Of a DNA stretch of 64,000 bases, positions 33,244-44,870 are shown piece by piece; the stretch's first letter is position 1, and every line of letters begins with the position of its first letter. This stretch comes from Tipula vernalis (Eukaryota; Arthropoda; Insecta; Diptera; Tipulidae): contig OY282558.1 of NCBI GenBank assembly GCA_958295665.1, positions 310,592,092 to 310,656,091 of the forward strand. Reading direction: 5' to 3'. A program made the translations under genes and the position numbers. The notes beneath the pieces were generated by a model. That model made no database searches, was not told where the DNA came from, and saw only the letters and a program-made list of their open reading frames with translations.

Positions 33244-35762
33244 ATGCTATGTAAAATGTGCAATTATAAGGCGCAAGATATTGAAATTTACAATAAACAT
33301 TTATACATACATCGAGGTAAATTAAATGGCAGTTTTCAGTGTTTGTGGCCTTATTGTTTTTATAAATTTTCTAAGTACTGTAATTATAAAACTCACTGGT
33401 ATCGGTGTCATTCAAATTCATTTAAAAAAAATGTAACGCGGAATATGATATAACAACGATTAACGAAAATTATACTTGTAATGTGTGTCAATTTAATTGA
33501 AATAAATTTAGTGAAGTTAGTATTCATTTAAGGAATCATTTGAAGTCGGGTGAGAAAATACAGTGTGGGACTTCAAACTGCAAATCCTATTTCACAAATC
33601 ATTCAAGTTTTCGTTTGCACTGCTTTAGAAATCACAACAACAAAACAGAAACTACATTTTATTGTACTGAAATAGAAAGTGTAAACCAGTTTCCAATTGT
33701 AAATATTGAGCCCAATATTGAGTCCAAGATAATTATTTAAACGGTGCCGAGTCATTACCTATCGATGATAATGTGTTTTCTGATTTATTCCAAACGCTTA
33801 AATACAGATTCGGAGTTTCAGACTTGGGACTCAATTTTGTGCATAACGAAATTTCTGAAATTTTAATTAAAAACGATGAAAATATAATAAAAAATATTAA
33901 GAAAGTTCACGGTGACAACCTTGTATGTAATATCGATGAAATTAGTACTATATATTAGAAAATACATCAAATATTCCTAAATTGCATTCATTCAAAAATA
34001 AATTTAATCGAAGCAAATGTATTGAAAATAAAGATGATTATGTAGCGTTTCACGAAATATATTTAGGAAGAGATAAATTTCTTAAAAATTGCAATTTTTA
34101 CTTTGTATCGATACTTGATACATTAACTAATTTGATGAATGATGAGGCCATCTGTAAAATATTTAATGGAAATAAAAATACGGAGAATCAAGTGTTACAA
34201 GATTACAATGATGGCACACTTTATAGGAATAATACATTTTTTAATAGTAATGGGAAAAAACTAGAATTGCTTTTATTTCAAGACGCATTTGAAATATTTG
34301 GGATCTTCAAAGACAAATTAATTGGAGTGTATATGATGCTTGGAAATGTGAACAAAAAATTTCGATCTGTAATCAAAAATATTCAACTAGTTCTTCTTTG
34401 CAAGGAGGCTCTTATTAAATTATTTGGATTTCATAAGATTTTAGCGCCTTTAATTAAAGATTTGAAAATTTTAGAGTCTACGGGAATTAGTATTAAAAAA
34501 TTTACAAAAGGTTAATTTCAAACAAATTATAAGGGAACCGTTTTCGTTATGATTGGAAATAACCTTGGAAGCCATTAAATAGGAGGATTTATGGAAAACT
34601 TTAGCACTACGGAATATTTGTGCCGATATTGTTCGTACCCGCGTGATTTTTTGAAAAACAAAAACTTGGAGCTAGGTAAATTAAGGACACCTGCAAGTTA
34701 CGAAGGTTGCTTTCAAAATATTCTCGACTCTGAATATAATCAAAATGGGATAAAATCGAATTCAGTTCTCAACACTTTAAAATATTTTCATGTTTGTAAT
34801 CCAGGACTACCGCCTTGCGTTGCGCATGATTTGTTTGAAGGAATTATTCTTATGATCTTATGGAAAACTTATTGTTCTTTAACAATGAGCGAAAAATAAC
34901 TTTCGACTATATGACTATAGGTTTAATATTTCTTCGAAAAACATTTAAGTTGGCCCTTTCATTTCCAAAAATATGTAAAGCTATGAAAAAAATTTCGGGA
35001 AAGGCATTTGAAGTGTGGAATATATTAATTCTTTTGCCACTTTTGTTCCTGGAGTCAAACATAAATCGCGAAAATCCTCAATGGATTTTTTTTTGTTCTA
35101 TGGTTGAAACGTGTCGTCTTATTTGTGCACCAAAAATTTCGGAACAACAAACACATTTCCTTCAAAACTATGTATATCGACATTTATTTCCAACAAAGAC
35201 AAGAATGTTTCCCATGTTTAAAACTACGACCTAAGCACCATTACATATATCATTATCCAGATTTAATAAGAAAAATGGGACCATTAAGAGGTTTGTGGAC
35301 TATGCGATTTGAGCAAAAACATCAATATTTTAAACAAATTGGAAGAAAAATAAAAATTTTTAAAAATATTACATAATAATTGCTGATGATGTTACTCGCT
35401 TTTCAACTAATACTTACAATGTAAAGATTCCAGCTGAATACATATTTATTTCTAAGAAAATTGAATATTTTAATACTATTTACAAAGAAAACTCATATGT
35501 TCTAGTCCAAGTTGATGAACAATTAATAATTGATATTTTAAAAATTAACGTCATTTTCATTAATATTTCTTATAACCAAGCTATTTTATACGGCATAATT
35601 ACGAAATGTTGGTACAATCAATATACCACCTTATACGAAAGCTTCAAAATAAATAAATTTTATGAATGCATTAACTTGGACCAACTAATTTTAAAAAAAC
35701 CAGTATTTTTGTTACCAAAAGGGAAAAAACGTTACTTTTCCTCATTTAGTTGTTTTATATAA
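33244..35762 (+). pseudogene. C2H2 / tnp-like transposase (copy B), full length but frameshifted
   Basis: It starts at the ATG at 33244. C2H2-type fingers follow: CKMCNYKAQ...H...H, then CLWPYCFYKFSKYC...H, CNVCQFN...HLRNH and CGTSNCKSYFTNH...H (33250-33640). The central region (33982-34515) has FQDAFEIFG and NIQLVLLCKEALIKLFG. Next come FVMIGNNLGSH and GGFMENFSTTEYLCRYC (34540-34640), then CVAHDLFEG (about 34815). The C-terminal block is KHHYIYHYPDLIRKMGPLRG plus LWTMRFEQKHQYFKQ (35240-35345), and a tail reaches the stop at 35760. This block order matches multi-copy animal proteins tied to CACTA-like transposons. Frame changes near 33450, 33750, 33960, 34540, 34880, 35240 and 35370 make it inactive. 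Confidence 0.6.
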
Positions 35763-35925
35763 AATTTTATTTTAATTTAAATATTTGAACAATACATCAA
35801 TATTATGTTTAAAAAGCATCAAATTATAAAGTAAGTACAAGGTACAAACATAAAACGTGTACGAGTATACAAATTAATAATTTCAATTATATTTAATTGT
35901 ATTCCTTTTATTATATTTAGGCATC

Positions 35926-37781
35926 ATGTCAAATAAAAAAATCCCTTTCGAAGTTTGGAGTGCGGACCGCGTTACAAAAAAAACATTTTTATCAATGCCG
36001 ACAATAAGCGATGTTATTACAAAAGGTAAAACTTAACAGAACATTTAATTTTTAAATATTTATTATAATATAAAACCATATTTTAATACGCAATCGTTTT
36101 AGCAAATTTTCTTGGAATTAATGGTTCAATTTTGGTATTGGAAAGTTCCGGTTCCGAAATTGTAGAGGACGACATTTGCGAATTCTACGCGGACAAAAAT
36201 GTATACTATATCCTGTTAAATGAGCAAGAAAAATGGAGTCCACCAAAACCACTGTCAGCAATTTCCATGTTGGCTCATTCCAGTTTACCAGTGATTGACC
36301 AAAACATAATTTTACTTCCAACCGGTTTTAATGAAGAACCAACCACCAGCAGTCAAAGATACGTTTTAATATCGGAGGATGAATTAAATGTTGATACATC
36401 TACGTCTGCTCCTTTGTCTCCCTCTTCACTTATAAGTATGAGCTGTGGTGTCTTTTCTTCATCTTCATCAACAAACGGTTCTGCATTATTGCTGTTTTCT
36501 AATTTTAAAGTTCCTTGGGACAAGTTGCCGAATGATATTTTAATGAAATTGCAAAAAAAGGAAAAGTTGGGTTCTAGATTGAGTACATTCATAAATTATG
36601 TAGTTGACGCGTTGCGAAATTTTTCTGTTTTCATTCCACAAAAAATGTTTCGATCAATAGCAGAAGATATTGTACGAACGTATCCTGCGAGATTTGAACA
36701 GAAAGATAAACTTAACAAAACAGTATCATCATATTCAGAAATATTACTCACTATGATAAGAAACCGCAACAATTACCTGAATCATACCGGCGAGGAGGGG
36801 GCTAAAGGGTCGAACATACCAATAAAAAAAAGAAAATCGGTAAATGCATTAAAAGATGGCAACCAGAAGTTAACGAGAAAGAAGGTGACCTTTCTTTAGA
36901 AGCAAAAAAAGTCATTTCTTAGTAAAATTTTTTTCTAAAAATAAAGAAATGATCTGTGAACGTGAACAAATTTTACGATTTATGAAAGACTGCTACGCTG
37001 TACAATGTATTTTTCTTAACAATCCTGAAGACTATAAATCAATTGCAAGCATTCAGGAATCCTGGCCTTTTATTTTCAACAGGAATTGTTCGTTTCAGTA
37101 TTTCGCTGAATTAACAGGAATAAATGAAGAAAAATTTAATAACTCGTTGTTCAAAACTGAAAAGCTTGCTATCCGAAAGTATTTCATGAGCTCGAAGCTT
37201 GAGCTTAATAAAACTACCTTACGACTGGAGGAACAAGATGAAAGGATTCTACGTGCTATTGCACAATACTTACAAGAGGATTTAATATTTATCTTGCAAA
37301 CATTTTCTGTTAGTATTTTAAATAATTTTCAAATAAAAATTTAAGTTTTATTTTAATTTCGTTTCTATTTTTTATTTTTACATGTTGGTACGACCTTGGA
37401 TAATATTAAAGAAGCAATTCCTACTATGGGCGCTTGGATTGCAATTATTGGTTAGTTTGTTAATTTAAATTATGCTCAATTGAAAAAGTATTTCTATTTT
37501 ATTTAAGACAAATTATTATTTTGTTTTTCACAGAAACGAGTTTGGAATCACAAATAGGATATGTTTTCGTTGAGAAGGTCATAGTATCGTCTGCAGATCA
37601 CATAAATATAGCTGACTTAGTAATGCAATGCATTGCTTACTATTATAACTTCAACATGCAATATCCTAGATCTCTCTCTCAAACTCTGGATATCATAGTG
37701 CGATTTTTCCTAGATCATTATTCTGAAAAGCCCAGGAGCCCTAAAAAAACATTCTTAACATGTCAAAGATTAATATTTTAA
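35926..37781 (+). pseudogene. CIDE-N + SAMD3-like element protein (copy B)
   Basis: The first exon (35926-36025) starts MSNKKIPFEVWSADRV and is joined in phase by a 77-base GT-AG intron (36026-36102) to GINGSILVLESSGSEIVEDD with YYILLNEQEKW. This is the CIDE-N fold pattern (basic first half, then V-L-E-x-x-G-x-x-V-x-x-x-D/E and L-L-x-x-x-E-K-W) known from DNA-fragmentation factors. A Ser-rich linker follows. The SAMD3-like module is FINYVVDALRNFSVFIPQKM, IAEDIVRTYPARF and MIRNRNNYLN (36590-36780), then SIQESWPFIF with YFAELTGINEEKF (37050-37135), a short exon near 37395-37450, and the last exon (from about 37533) with LVMQCIAYYYNFNMQYP. Frame slips near 36860 and 36900-36948 break it. Function in the element is unknown. 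Confidence 0.65.
36026..36102 (+). other. GT-AG intron inside the CIDE-N coding region
   Basis: The donor is AAAAG|GTAAAA and the acceptor CGTTTTAG|CAAA. Removal leaves the CIDE-N reading frame intact (33 codons plus one base before, two bases to complete the codon after). Confidence 0.7.
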
Positions 37782-38546
37782 TACGTAAATTAAATGATTT
37801 TGATTTGAAATAAAATATCAATATTGATATTTTTTTCTTATGTTTGTATAATTGAATTTGTATTCGTATGTACCAAAAAAAAACATACATTTTACGTTAT
37901 TTTTTAATTTTAGAATGAATTATTATTTTATTTAATATATTACCATATGCTTATGGTTTGTATATTTTTATGCAATTTTGCATTATTATTATATTATTTA
38001 TTTTAAAATTTTGCTTTAGATATAACGTTTTTATGTACCTAAATCTGTAGCACTATACAGAATAAAGTAAATTTACTTGAAATATAATAAATAAGAATTA
38101 GTGAACGAAAAAATACATATTTTTTAAATTTTTCCATTTCAGTACCTGACGTTGAGGGAAGTGCACTTCCTAAGCGTTCACTAGCGAAATTATATTATAA
38201 TCTTAATCGAGTTAAATTGTTTTTGAATTGTTTTCTATCAAACTTCTTTTTTTTCTATGTGAGTAAACTTAAAGTACAATGGGTCATTTTAAACGGCAAC
38301 AAGCAATTAATTTGCTAACTAAAACATGGCTAAACTCAACTAAATGGCAATTCGAAAATTAAACCAAATATTTTTGTAATTTTTCACTGCGCAAATTTGG
38401 AAAGCCCATTCATTTTGATAATATACCGATAATTTCATTGTTATGATTACAGTCTTAGATTTGAAAAATAAAATTTATAAAAGTACTAAATAAACAAAGA
38501 TAAAACAGTTATGTATATAAAAAAAAAATAAATAAAAATTAGGATC
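37782..38546. other. Non-coding; includes proposed right end of copy B
   Basis: AT-rich with no open frame of note. AGTAAATTTACT at about 38065-38080 matches a sub-terminal word at the left of copy B. GTACCTGACGTTGAGGGAAG at about 38142 is a slightly GC-richer patch without recognised meaning. Confidence 0.35.
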
Positions 38547-39412
38547 CTACTGATTGTGGTTTAACAGCCCCTCAATGATTTCAATTGAGTTCAATTTAAT
38601 TATTTTTGATTTATCATCTTTCCTGCATAATACGTTGCCACGTTGTGACCATACAATCTTATAGTTCCGGGTTGTTTTCAATTCTCTGAAGTTGAAAAAA
38701 TCGCGGTACTACCATTACCGTTTCTCAAACCTATGTCAGATGGTGTTATGCTGCGATTTAGTTTTTTAACTTTAACTGCATCAAAAATTTTTAATTTTGT
38801 CGAAATTGCATCACATTCAACGATTAAAGGTTTTTATTCACATTCTCGAAATTCGTATAATTTGCTTTTCACATGATGGCACTTCCAAAAATGTCAAAAA
38901 TTGTTTCAATATAGTTGATCGATTTTCATCTTTACCGACTGGTATTCCATGAAGCAGAAAATTCCTCAAGCGGTTTACTTCGTCGGCAAAACCAAGTTGA
39001 TCACATATTAACTTCAATTTACTATTTAGTTTTGTATTAGCACTTTATAAAATGTTGATACGACTTTCATGATCAGACAGAATTGCAGACGACCTTAACA
39101 GTTCGTCAAAGTTTGAATTCAAAGAATTTAGTGATGCGGTGAAACTGTCTTGCTATGAGTTTTCAGATTAGCTAAATCAGACGAAAACCTAGACAATGTG
39201 CGTTTAAAATTAGAAATCTCTGAGGTTTCGGAGTCACTTTCATCATATGCAATTACAGAATTTGACACATTTTCAGCTTTACATTCACTGCAATTCCAAT
39301 TAATTGTTCCAGCATCAATTTGACTAAAAATGGCATTCGTTACAATCGGGTTGATGTATACTCAAGATGAAAACTATTTTTGCATGTAACACATTTAACA
39401 CCCTTTTTGGTT
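38547..39412 (-). pseudogene. LINE ORF1-type protein with PHD-like finger and FP25K-like C-terminus
   Basis: Reading leftwards, KKGVKCVTCKNSFHLEYINP and NWNCSECKAEN (about 39410-39285) form a PHD-like zinc finger (C-x2-C...H...C-x2-C). A coiled, Ser-rich segment follows (ISNFKRTLSRFSSDLANLKT). The next words include NFLLHGIPVGKDENRS (about 38985-38935). The C-terminus, FRELKTTRNYKIVWSQRGNV then LCRKDDKSKIIKLNSIE, ends in a stop at 38547. That last block is the conserved C-terminal domain shared by insect LINE ORF1 proteins and baculovirus FP25K-like proteins. Multiple frame changes make it a pseudogene. No RT is attached within the flanking kilobase. Confidence 0.55.
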
Positions 39413-40091
39413 TTAGTAAATTTGTTATTAGACGTCACTGAGGTAGCCGTGTGTAGATATTATAAAGGTTTTAAATCAGTTGTTTCAATAGAAATGAAGA
39501 CGGCATAATATATTAAATTAATATATCAATAATCACTATTTAATCGCAATTAGTATTATAATCTCGATCGATAATTAAACTAGCACAATCTTAAGGATGC
39601 GGCTTTCCACTTATCCAAGAATATTCATTATAAAGCTTAATTATTATTTGCTTTTTTTTTTGTTGTTATAAGTATTTTAAAACTTGTTTTTAATATTTTA
39701 TTATAATTTTTGTTATTTACTCTACAACGATTGAAACGAGAACGTGTATGAGAATATTATTATGCTAGCTGATGATACAGATATTCCTCCTGATAAGGAC
39801 CATGTTTAAATTTTGATTTGAATTGATCAATTGGCGGGTTGTTTGGAAATTATGTAACGCTCGTTTGTTGTTTTCGCCAGCAGTCGTAGGTCTATTGCAT
39901 CTGGGCTTCCTGTCAACCATTTCCATGCTGTACCCAAAGCATCCAAACGTTTTTGTCTATAACGTTGCACTAGTTTTATTTGTTATAAGTTGTTATTTAG
40001 TTCTTTACATTTTTCTTTTATAATATTATACAATTCTAATGTATCGTCCTTAACATCTAGTTATACTGTTAGTTCTAAATTAGTTAGATTA
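39413..40091. other. No identified gene; short hydrophobic frame
   Basis: Positions 39823-40023 (+) encode 66 codons with a hydrophobic C-terminal half (FVYNVALVLFVISCYLVLYI). There is no promoter, homology or splice context to support a gene. LVRLKRKRS appears in another frame nearby. Confidence 0.3.
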
Positions 40092-40634
40092 AAACGTAAG
40101 AGAAGTTAGCACGAAATTTTCACCCCGAAAAGGCTTTTTTCTAAAATGTGTGTCTCAGCTAAAATTTGAGGAAATTTTCATTCCATCCAGAAAAAAATAT
40201 TCAAAACTCTTAACCAAACGGTATTCATCCCGAAAAATAATTATAAAGGAATAGATTAAGGTTTATAGAAGAATAAATATAAAATTCAAATATTTGATGA
40301 TTCCTTTGGACACAAAATATGTACATTTAAATAAATAAACACTAAATACGTGATCAAATTTCAATTTCTAAATTTCTTGTGCCAATCTCAGAGATGTCCC
40401 CATAAAATAATGTATGGTATTCGACTTCTCAACACTTATGCAATTAGAAAAAACTATCCTTATTAAGAAATCATGGGGATTAATAGTGAAAATGAACCGC
40501 AACGTAAATGTATAAAAATGTATAAATAGTTTTTTCTGGATGGATTGAAAATTTCCTCAAATTTTAGCTGAGACACTCATTTTAGAAAAAAAGCCTTTTC
40601 GGGATGAACATTTCGTGCTAACTTCTCATACGTT
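40092..40634. mobile_element. MITE with about 110-bp terminal inverted repeats
   Basis: The left arm 40092-40206 and right arm about 40522-40634 are near-identical inverted copies (GAGAAGTTAGCACGAAAT, CCGAAAAGGC, GTGTCTCAGCTAAAATTTGA, CCATCCAGAAAAAA). The centre of about 315 bases has no coding frame. I could not settle the target duplication; flanks beyond AAACGTA are similar for a few bases. Superfamily unknown. Confidence 0.75.
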
Positions 40635-40999
40635 TGATTAATTGGGTATATAATTTTTACATTTCCGATTTGAATTTTACATTCGTTTGTTTTTAATACT
40701 AACAATGGATCATATTTAATTGTCGAATTTCAAATTTTTTAGCATTATGGGATTTAAGAATTATACTAAATATTGTTAATTTTAATATCAAATAATACAT
40801 TTCTTACACAATTAGTTTTATTTAAATGTTTTTTCTTTTTTCTTTGTTTTTTCTTTTATTTACAAGAATTAATAATTTGGTTGATTTATAAAGAACAAAA
40901 ATGGTTTTTCTTTTCTTCTTTTTTTTATATAGATTGAGAGATATAATGAAATTTGCTTGAAATATTAAAAAAAAATTTAATCTCTATTTTCTTTCATTC
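40635..40999. other. AT-rich flank, nothing identified
   Basis: Poly-T and CTTTTTTCTTTG-type runs. It could be the decayed 3' untranslated/LTR side of the gypsy remnant to the right; no LTR pair was found. Confidence 0.35.
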
Positions 41000-41049
41000 T
41001 TTTTATTTTATTCTTATTTCTTTCAATGTTTCTGTTTGTTTGAAAAATT

Positions 41050-43379
41050 TTAGATGTTGTGTCTCGATTGATCTTGGTTGAGCTTTCGATCTTATGTTCG
41101 GTTTTAAAAATACTGTTTGATTCTCTACTAATTTAGGTGGTTCCTCCTTACATGCTTTTTCCAAGCTATATTACACATATTTACTGTTTGATATATGTTG
41201 TTAGCTTGTGCTTGGATTTCGATCGGGTTTATGAAGTTATTCTGGTTGAATATTACTTTGTTTGGTGCGAACCCAATTGCAGAGTGCACTGAGTTGTTGT
41301 AGAGAGCAACCGACGAGTCTATGCTGCGACGAGTTTTTCTAACTATTATTACTCTTTTAAAATTTAGAAAGACATTCTCCGAAATGATTGTATTGATTTT
41401 GGTCAGAAAGTCTGAAAATTAGCTGATTTCTATAGTATAGTTGATTGGTATACCCACGAAATAAATAAAATAGTCGTCTGACGTTTCTGCAGAGTGGAAT
41501 GTTTCTACCTCGCTATCGTTATCATGATATGGCCTATTGCAACTTCTTCCTCTGCGCAGGGCATCTGCCATAAAATTTGCTCTTCCCTCCCTATATAAGA
41601 TATCGTAATCGTAATTTTCCAGTTCCAGCCATTTCAGTAACCTGGAATTCTTTTTCTGACGATTTTTATAAACGTCAGCTGTTTGTGGTCTGTAATTAGT
41701 GTAAATTTCTTACCGTAAAGGTAAGGCTGGTATTTTTTTACCGCCCATATTATTACCAACGCTTCTTTTTCGTTAGTTGCATAATTTATTTTCTGTCCTT
41801 GGCGCAAAAGCGATAGGCTTTTCGACATTATTTTGTATTTGCGAGAGAACCGAAATTGTTTCTCGAATCGGGATAAGCCAGTATTCATTTGCTATTGTTC
41901 TTTTTAGCGTTTCGAATGATTTTATGTGTTCTTGATCCTTTAGATCCAGTTTTACATCTTTCTTTAAATACTCGGTCATGTGTTTAGCTATTTTCGAATA
42001 ATCTTTTATGAATCTTCGATAATATCCTGAGAGACCCAGAATTTGTTTGATCTCCTTCGGTGTTTTAGAGAGTGGCCAATTCAATATTTTCTTAACTTTA
42101 TCTCTATTGGGTTTTACGCCATCCTGAGTTATTACATGACCTAGGAATTCAGTTTCTCACTTGAGGAATTCGCATTTATCGAGTTGGATTTTTACGGTGT
42201 ATTGCGAAAGTCGTTTTAGAATTGTTTTCAGGTTATTTATGGGATTGTTGAGGTTTTCCCATACTATAACAATATCGTCCAAATAGACGTATAGCAATAC
42301 GTTGTTCGTTATGCCCTTTGGAATGTGGCTGGACCGTTTTTCAATCCGAATGGCATTAGACAAAATTCGAAATGCCTCTTATCTGTAGAAAAAGCAGTTT
42401 TTCCTGTGATTTCATATCCCTCGGTATCTGATGGAATCCGGATTTTAAATCTAACGAAGTACTCTGAACTCTCTAGATTGTCAAGAATTTTTTCCATTTG
42501 GGGATCGGAAATTTATCGTCAGTTGTTTTTTCATTTAACTTGCGGCTCTTTTTTCAGGACTACCCAAATTGGTATAACGATAAGGACTAGTTCAATTCTT
42601 TATAATTCCACTGTTTATCATTTCTTAAATCTGCTCCTCCACATCCTTTTTGAAGTGATCAGGATACCTATAAGTTTTTGTATAGACCGGTGTCTCATCT
42701 TTAGTGTTAATTTTGTGTTTAATTATAGATGTTGCCGATAATTTTTCTTTCTGTTGTAACAATACTGTTTGATTTTCATAAATTGTATTAACCAGATTAG
42801 TCCTAATTAAGTCCTTTATCATTTCCTGGAACCGGGTTCAATGTTTCAAAATTATTCACATCTAGTGTTAATTTTGGTAAACAGTCAGATGGTTCTGAAT
42901 CACTTGTGAAAACTCTAACGACTGTTTTTTGTTGCTGGCTCTATACAAACCAGGTTGGATTATGATGTTTTTAATTAAATTGCTAAATTCTGGTACTAAC
43001 CAATTACCGTCTTGTTTGGTTTTTAAAATTACTGTATGATTATAGAATCTATCTATTGGATAATAGCGAGAAAATTGAAATATTTTGTTATTTAACGTTA
43101 TGGTATTTGTTTTGTAATCTATTTTGGCTTTGGTTTCCGCCTTATACTGTGAGCCTAGGATTCCTTCAAAGAACTTATGGAATTCTAGTTCATAAAATAT
43201 TTGTTTTGGCATATCCTCACCTAACAAATTAATTTTATCCTTTTTATTCACCTTATGAATTCCAAGGATATTTTTACTGATATACTATATCTTGATTTTC
43301 TAATAATTTTTTTGGAATGATGCCGGGCTTTTATTATATTCTTGTTAGCACCGATATATCCATGAGCAGTTTAATGTTT
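41050..43379 (-). pseudogene. Gypsy pol: protease, RT, RNase H, integrase end
   Basis: The protease region (about 43370-43270) has lost its D-T-G by a small indel; downstream GANKNIIKPGIIPKKL is still readable in another frame. FFEGILGSQYKAETKAKIDY is at about 43160. [24 protein letters not shown] text, [15 protein letters not shown] (about 42350) and YVYLDDIVIVWEN (about 42290). Then comes GYYRRFIKDYSKIA (42020). RNase H: YATNEKEALVIIWAVKKY and TDHKQLTFI (41790-41690), and REGRANFMADALRR (about 41580). Most of the integrase is deleted, but NNSVHSAIGFAPNKVIFN remains near 41300. Stops and frameshifts occur throughout. In life it copies element RNA to DNA. Confidence 0.7.
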
Positions 43380-44450
43380 TTATTTAGTTTTTCATTCTTA
43401 AATGTTTAGATATGTTAGTAGTTATCATCATCATCTTCTTCTTCTTATTCATTTGAACATATTTCAGTATTGTTTATAACTTTTTTGTTAAAACTATATA
43501 TATACTTCTTACGGAAGGGTCCACCTCCATTGGAGTTTGTGTATAGCTTTTTTTCTTGTCTTAAATTATACAAACTATTAATTCGTTTGTGTCTATTTGA
43601 TACCTCAAACGAATTTGTTTTCTTAATGTTTGGTCGATTTTAATTTTGGTGTGTATTTAATTTCTTTGAGTTATTTGAAACGATTTCGTTTGACGAGAGT
43701 TTGCATAGGAACGCATAAGCTTCCTCTATGCATTTTGGTTTCGCCGCTTGCGCGTAACCAAAATAGGGTTTACGTATAGACCTTACAGGAATTCGGCTAA
43801 CGCATCCTCTTCTATAAATGCATTTATTGCTTGCCAGGAATTGTTAAATAACGTTTTCTGTTTCGAGATCGTTTTATTATTCTGGGATATTTCTTTTATT
43901 TTGTTATAATAACTGTGTACAGATGTGTTTTCATTTTTCTTAGTAGATCACAACAGTGACTTATAGTAGGATGATCTATCTCCTAAAACCTCTATCAAAA
44001 TTTGTTTGACTTCTTGAAATGATTGGGGATAACCTGCCTAACACGTCCTTGGCTTTTCCCTTAACCTTATTGTTGATTACTTGGAGATATAGGACGTACT
44101 GTTGTTCTGTAAGTATGAAGTGAAGATATTCAAGGTATCTTCCACCATTTTGACTCAATCGGGATTGACTTAATCGGGTCAGGGATTCGAAATAAATTCA
44201 TTATTCCCATATTCCCTGTATTTTCTTTTTCTTTGTTGGTTTTTTCCAACTGATTCCAGATTATTCAGGGTGGCCATTTTCTGGTCCTGTTCCATCTGTT
44301 TATTTGTTATTAACGCAAGTTGTTGGACAGTAGTCTCCATTTGCTTGCTTAAATCTTCCATTTCTAGTATTACGTTAGTTTCTATGATATTCTCGTCAAT
44401 GTTTCAATGTTTTACTTCGTTTTCATCTACTAGAAACAGATTATTTTACA
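43380..44450 (-). pseudogene. Gypsy gag remnant
   Basis: Starting near 44361, MEDLSKQMETTVQQLALITN and KQMEQDQKMATLNNLESVGK give a polar coiled N-terminus. GGRYLEYLHFIL, VINNKVKGKAKDVLG (about 44130-44050) and a basic C-terminus with a Tyr/Lys-rich stretch (about 43560-43470) follow. Frames change repeatedly. No Cys/His knuckle is seen, as in several 17.6-like Gag proteins. Confidence 0.5.
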
Positions 44451-44531
44451 CCCGGATGACTTACATAGTCAGAGCACACCAAGAGTGAGAGAAAAAAAAA
44501 ATTGTATTTACCGCTTCTATCTCAGCGATTT

Positions 44532-44859
44532 ACCGAGCAAACGGCGCAGTAGTTAAAGCTGCGGCGGTTGGATCGGGAGGTACCGGGTTCGAATCCCTAT
44601 AGGGGCGGGATGCAAAAGTGATTTTTCATCATCTGATTGCGATCGGTGATGAAGATGAACACATCTATGACCCCCTGTTGAGAGTGCAGAATCCATGGGC
44701 CGACCCACCTTTCATGTCAGCACTACGGGTTGGCATGAAGCAATGCAATGTGCAGGTGGTTTTCAAAGACGGATCTGTAGCCGCCCGTCCTCGATTTGGC
44801 TACTCCAGGCGTAAGGTAGGACGGTAAAAAATAAATCAAGAAACAAACAAACAAACAAA
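44532..44859 (+). mobile_element. tRNA-derived SINE with (AAAC)n tail
   Basis: The head carries pol III boxes: A box CGGCGCAGTAG (44542-44552) and B box GGTTCGAATCC (44586-44596), 44 bases apart. A 230-base unique body follows (TGAAGATGAACACATCTATG ... GGCTACTCCAGGCGTAAGGT), then an AAAC repeat tail (about 44840-44859). An exact 11-base duplication CTCAGCGATTT flanks it (44521-44531 and 44860-44870). The head folds less well than a real tRNA and the body is not tRNA, so it is a SINE, not a gene. Intact boxes and a perfect duplication suggest recent insertion. It is more GC-rich than its surroundings. Confidence 0.85.
44542..44596 (+). promoter_or_regulatory. Internal pol III promoter (A and B boxes) of the SINE
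   Basis: CGGCGCAGTAG matches the TGGCNNAGTGG A box closely, and GGTTCGAATCC matches the GGTTCGANTCC B box exactly. Confidence 0.75.
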
Positions 44860-44870
44860 CTCAGCGATTT

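Larger units (their letters stand above)
41000..44450 (-). mobile_element. Gypsy-group LTR retrotransposon remnant (17.6/297-like), no LTRs seen
   Basis: Gag, protease, RT, RNase H and integrase remnants are in order on the minus strand. RT and RNase H motifs (YLDD, TDHKQL) place it in the Ty3/gypsy group and resemble insect 17.6-type elements. No flanking LTRs were recognised. A SINE lies just beyond the gag N-terminus. Confidence 0.7.

Noticed and set aside
39823..40023. Small membrane protein gene
   Set aside because: Hydrophobic stretch only; no supporting signal and flanked by decayed elements.
44532..44620. Functional tRNA gene
   Set aside because: Pol III boxes are present, but acceptor and anticodon arms do not fold properly, and it continues into a SINE body with tail and target duplication.
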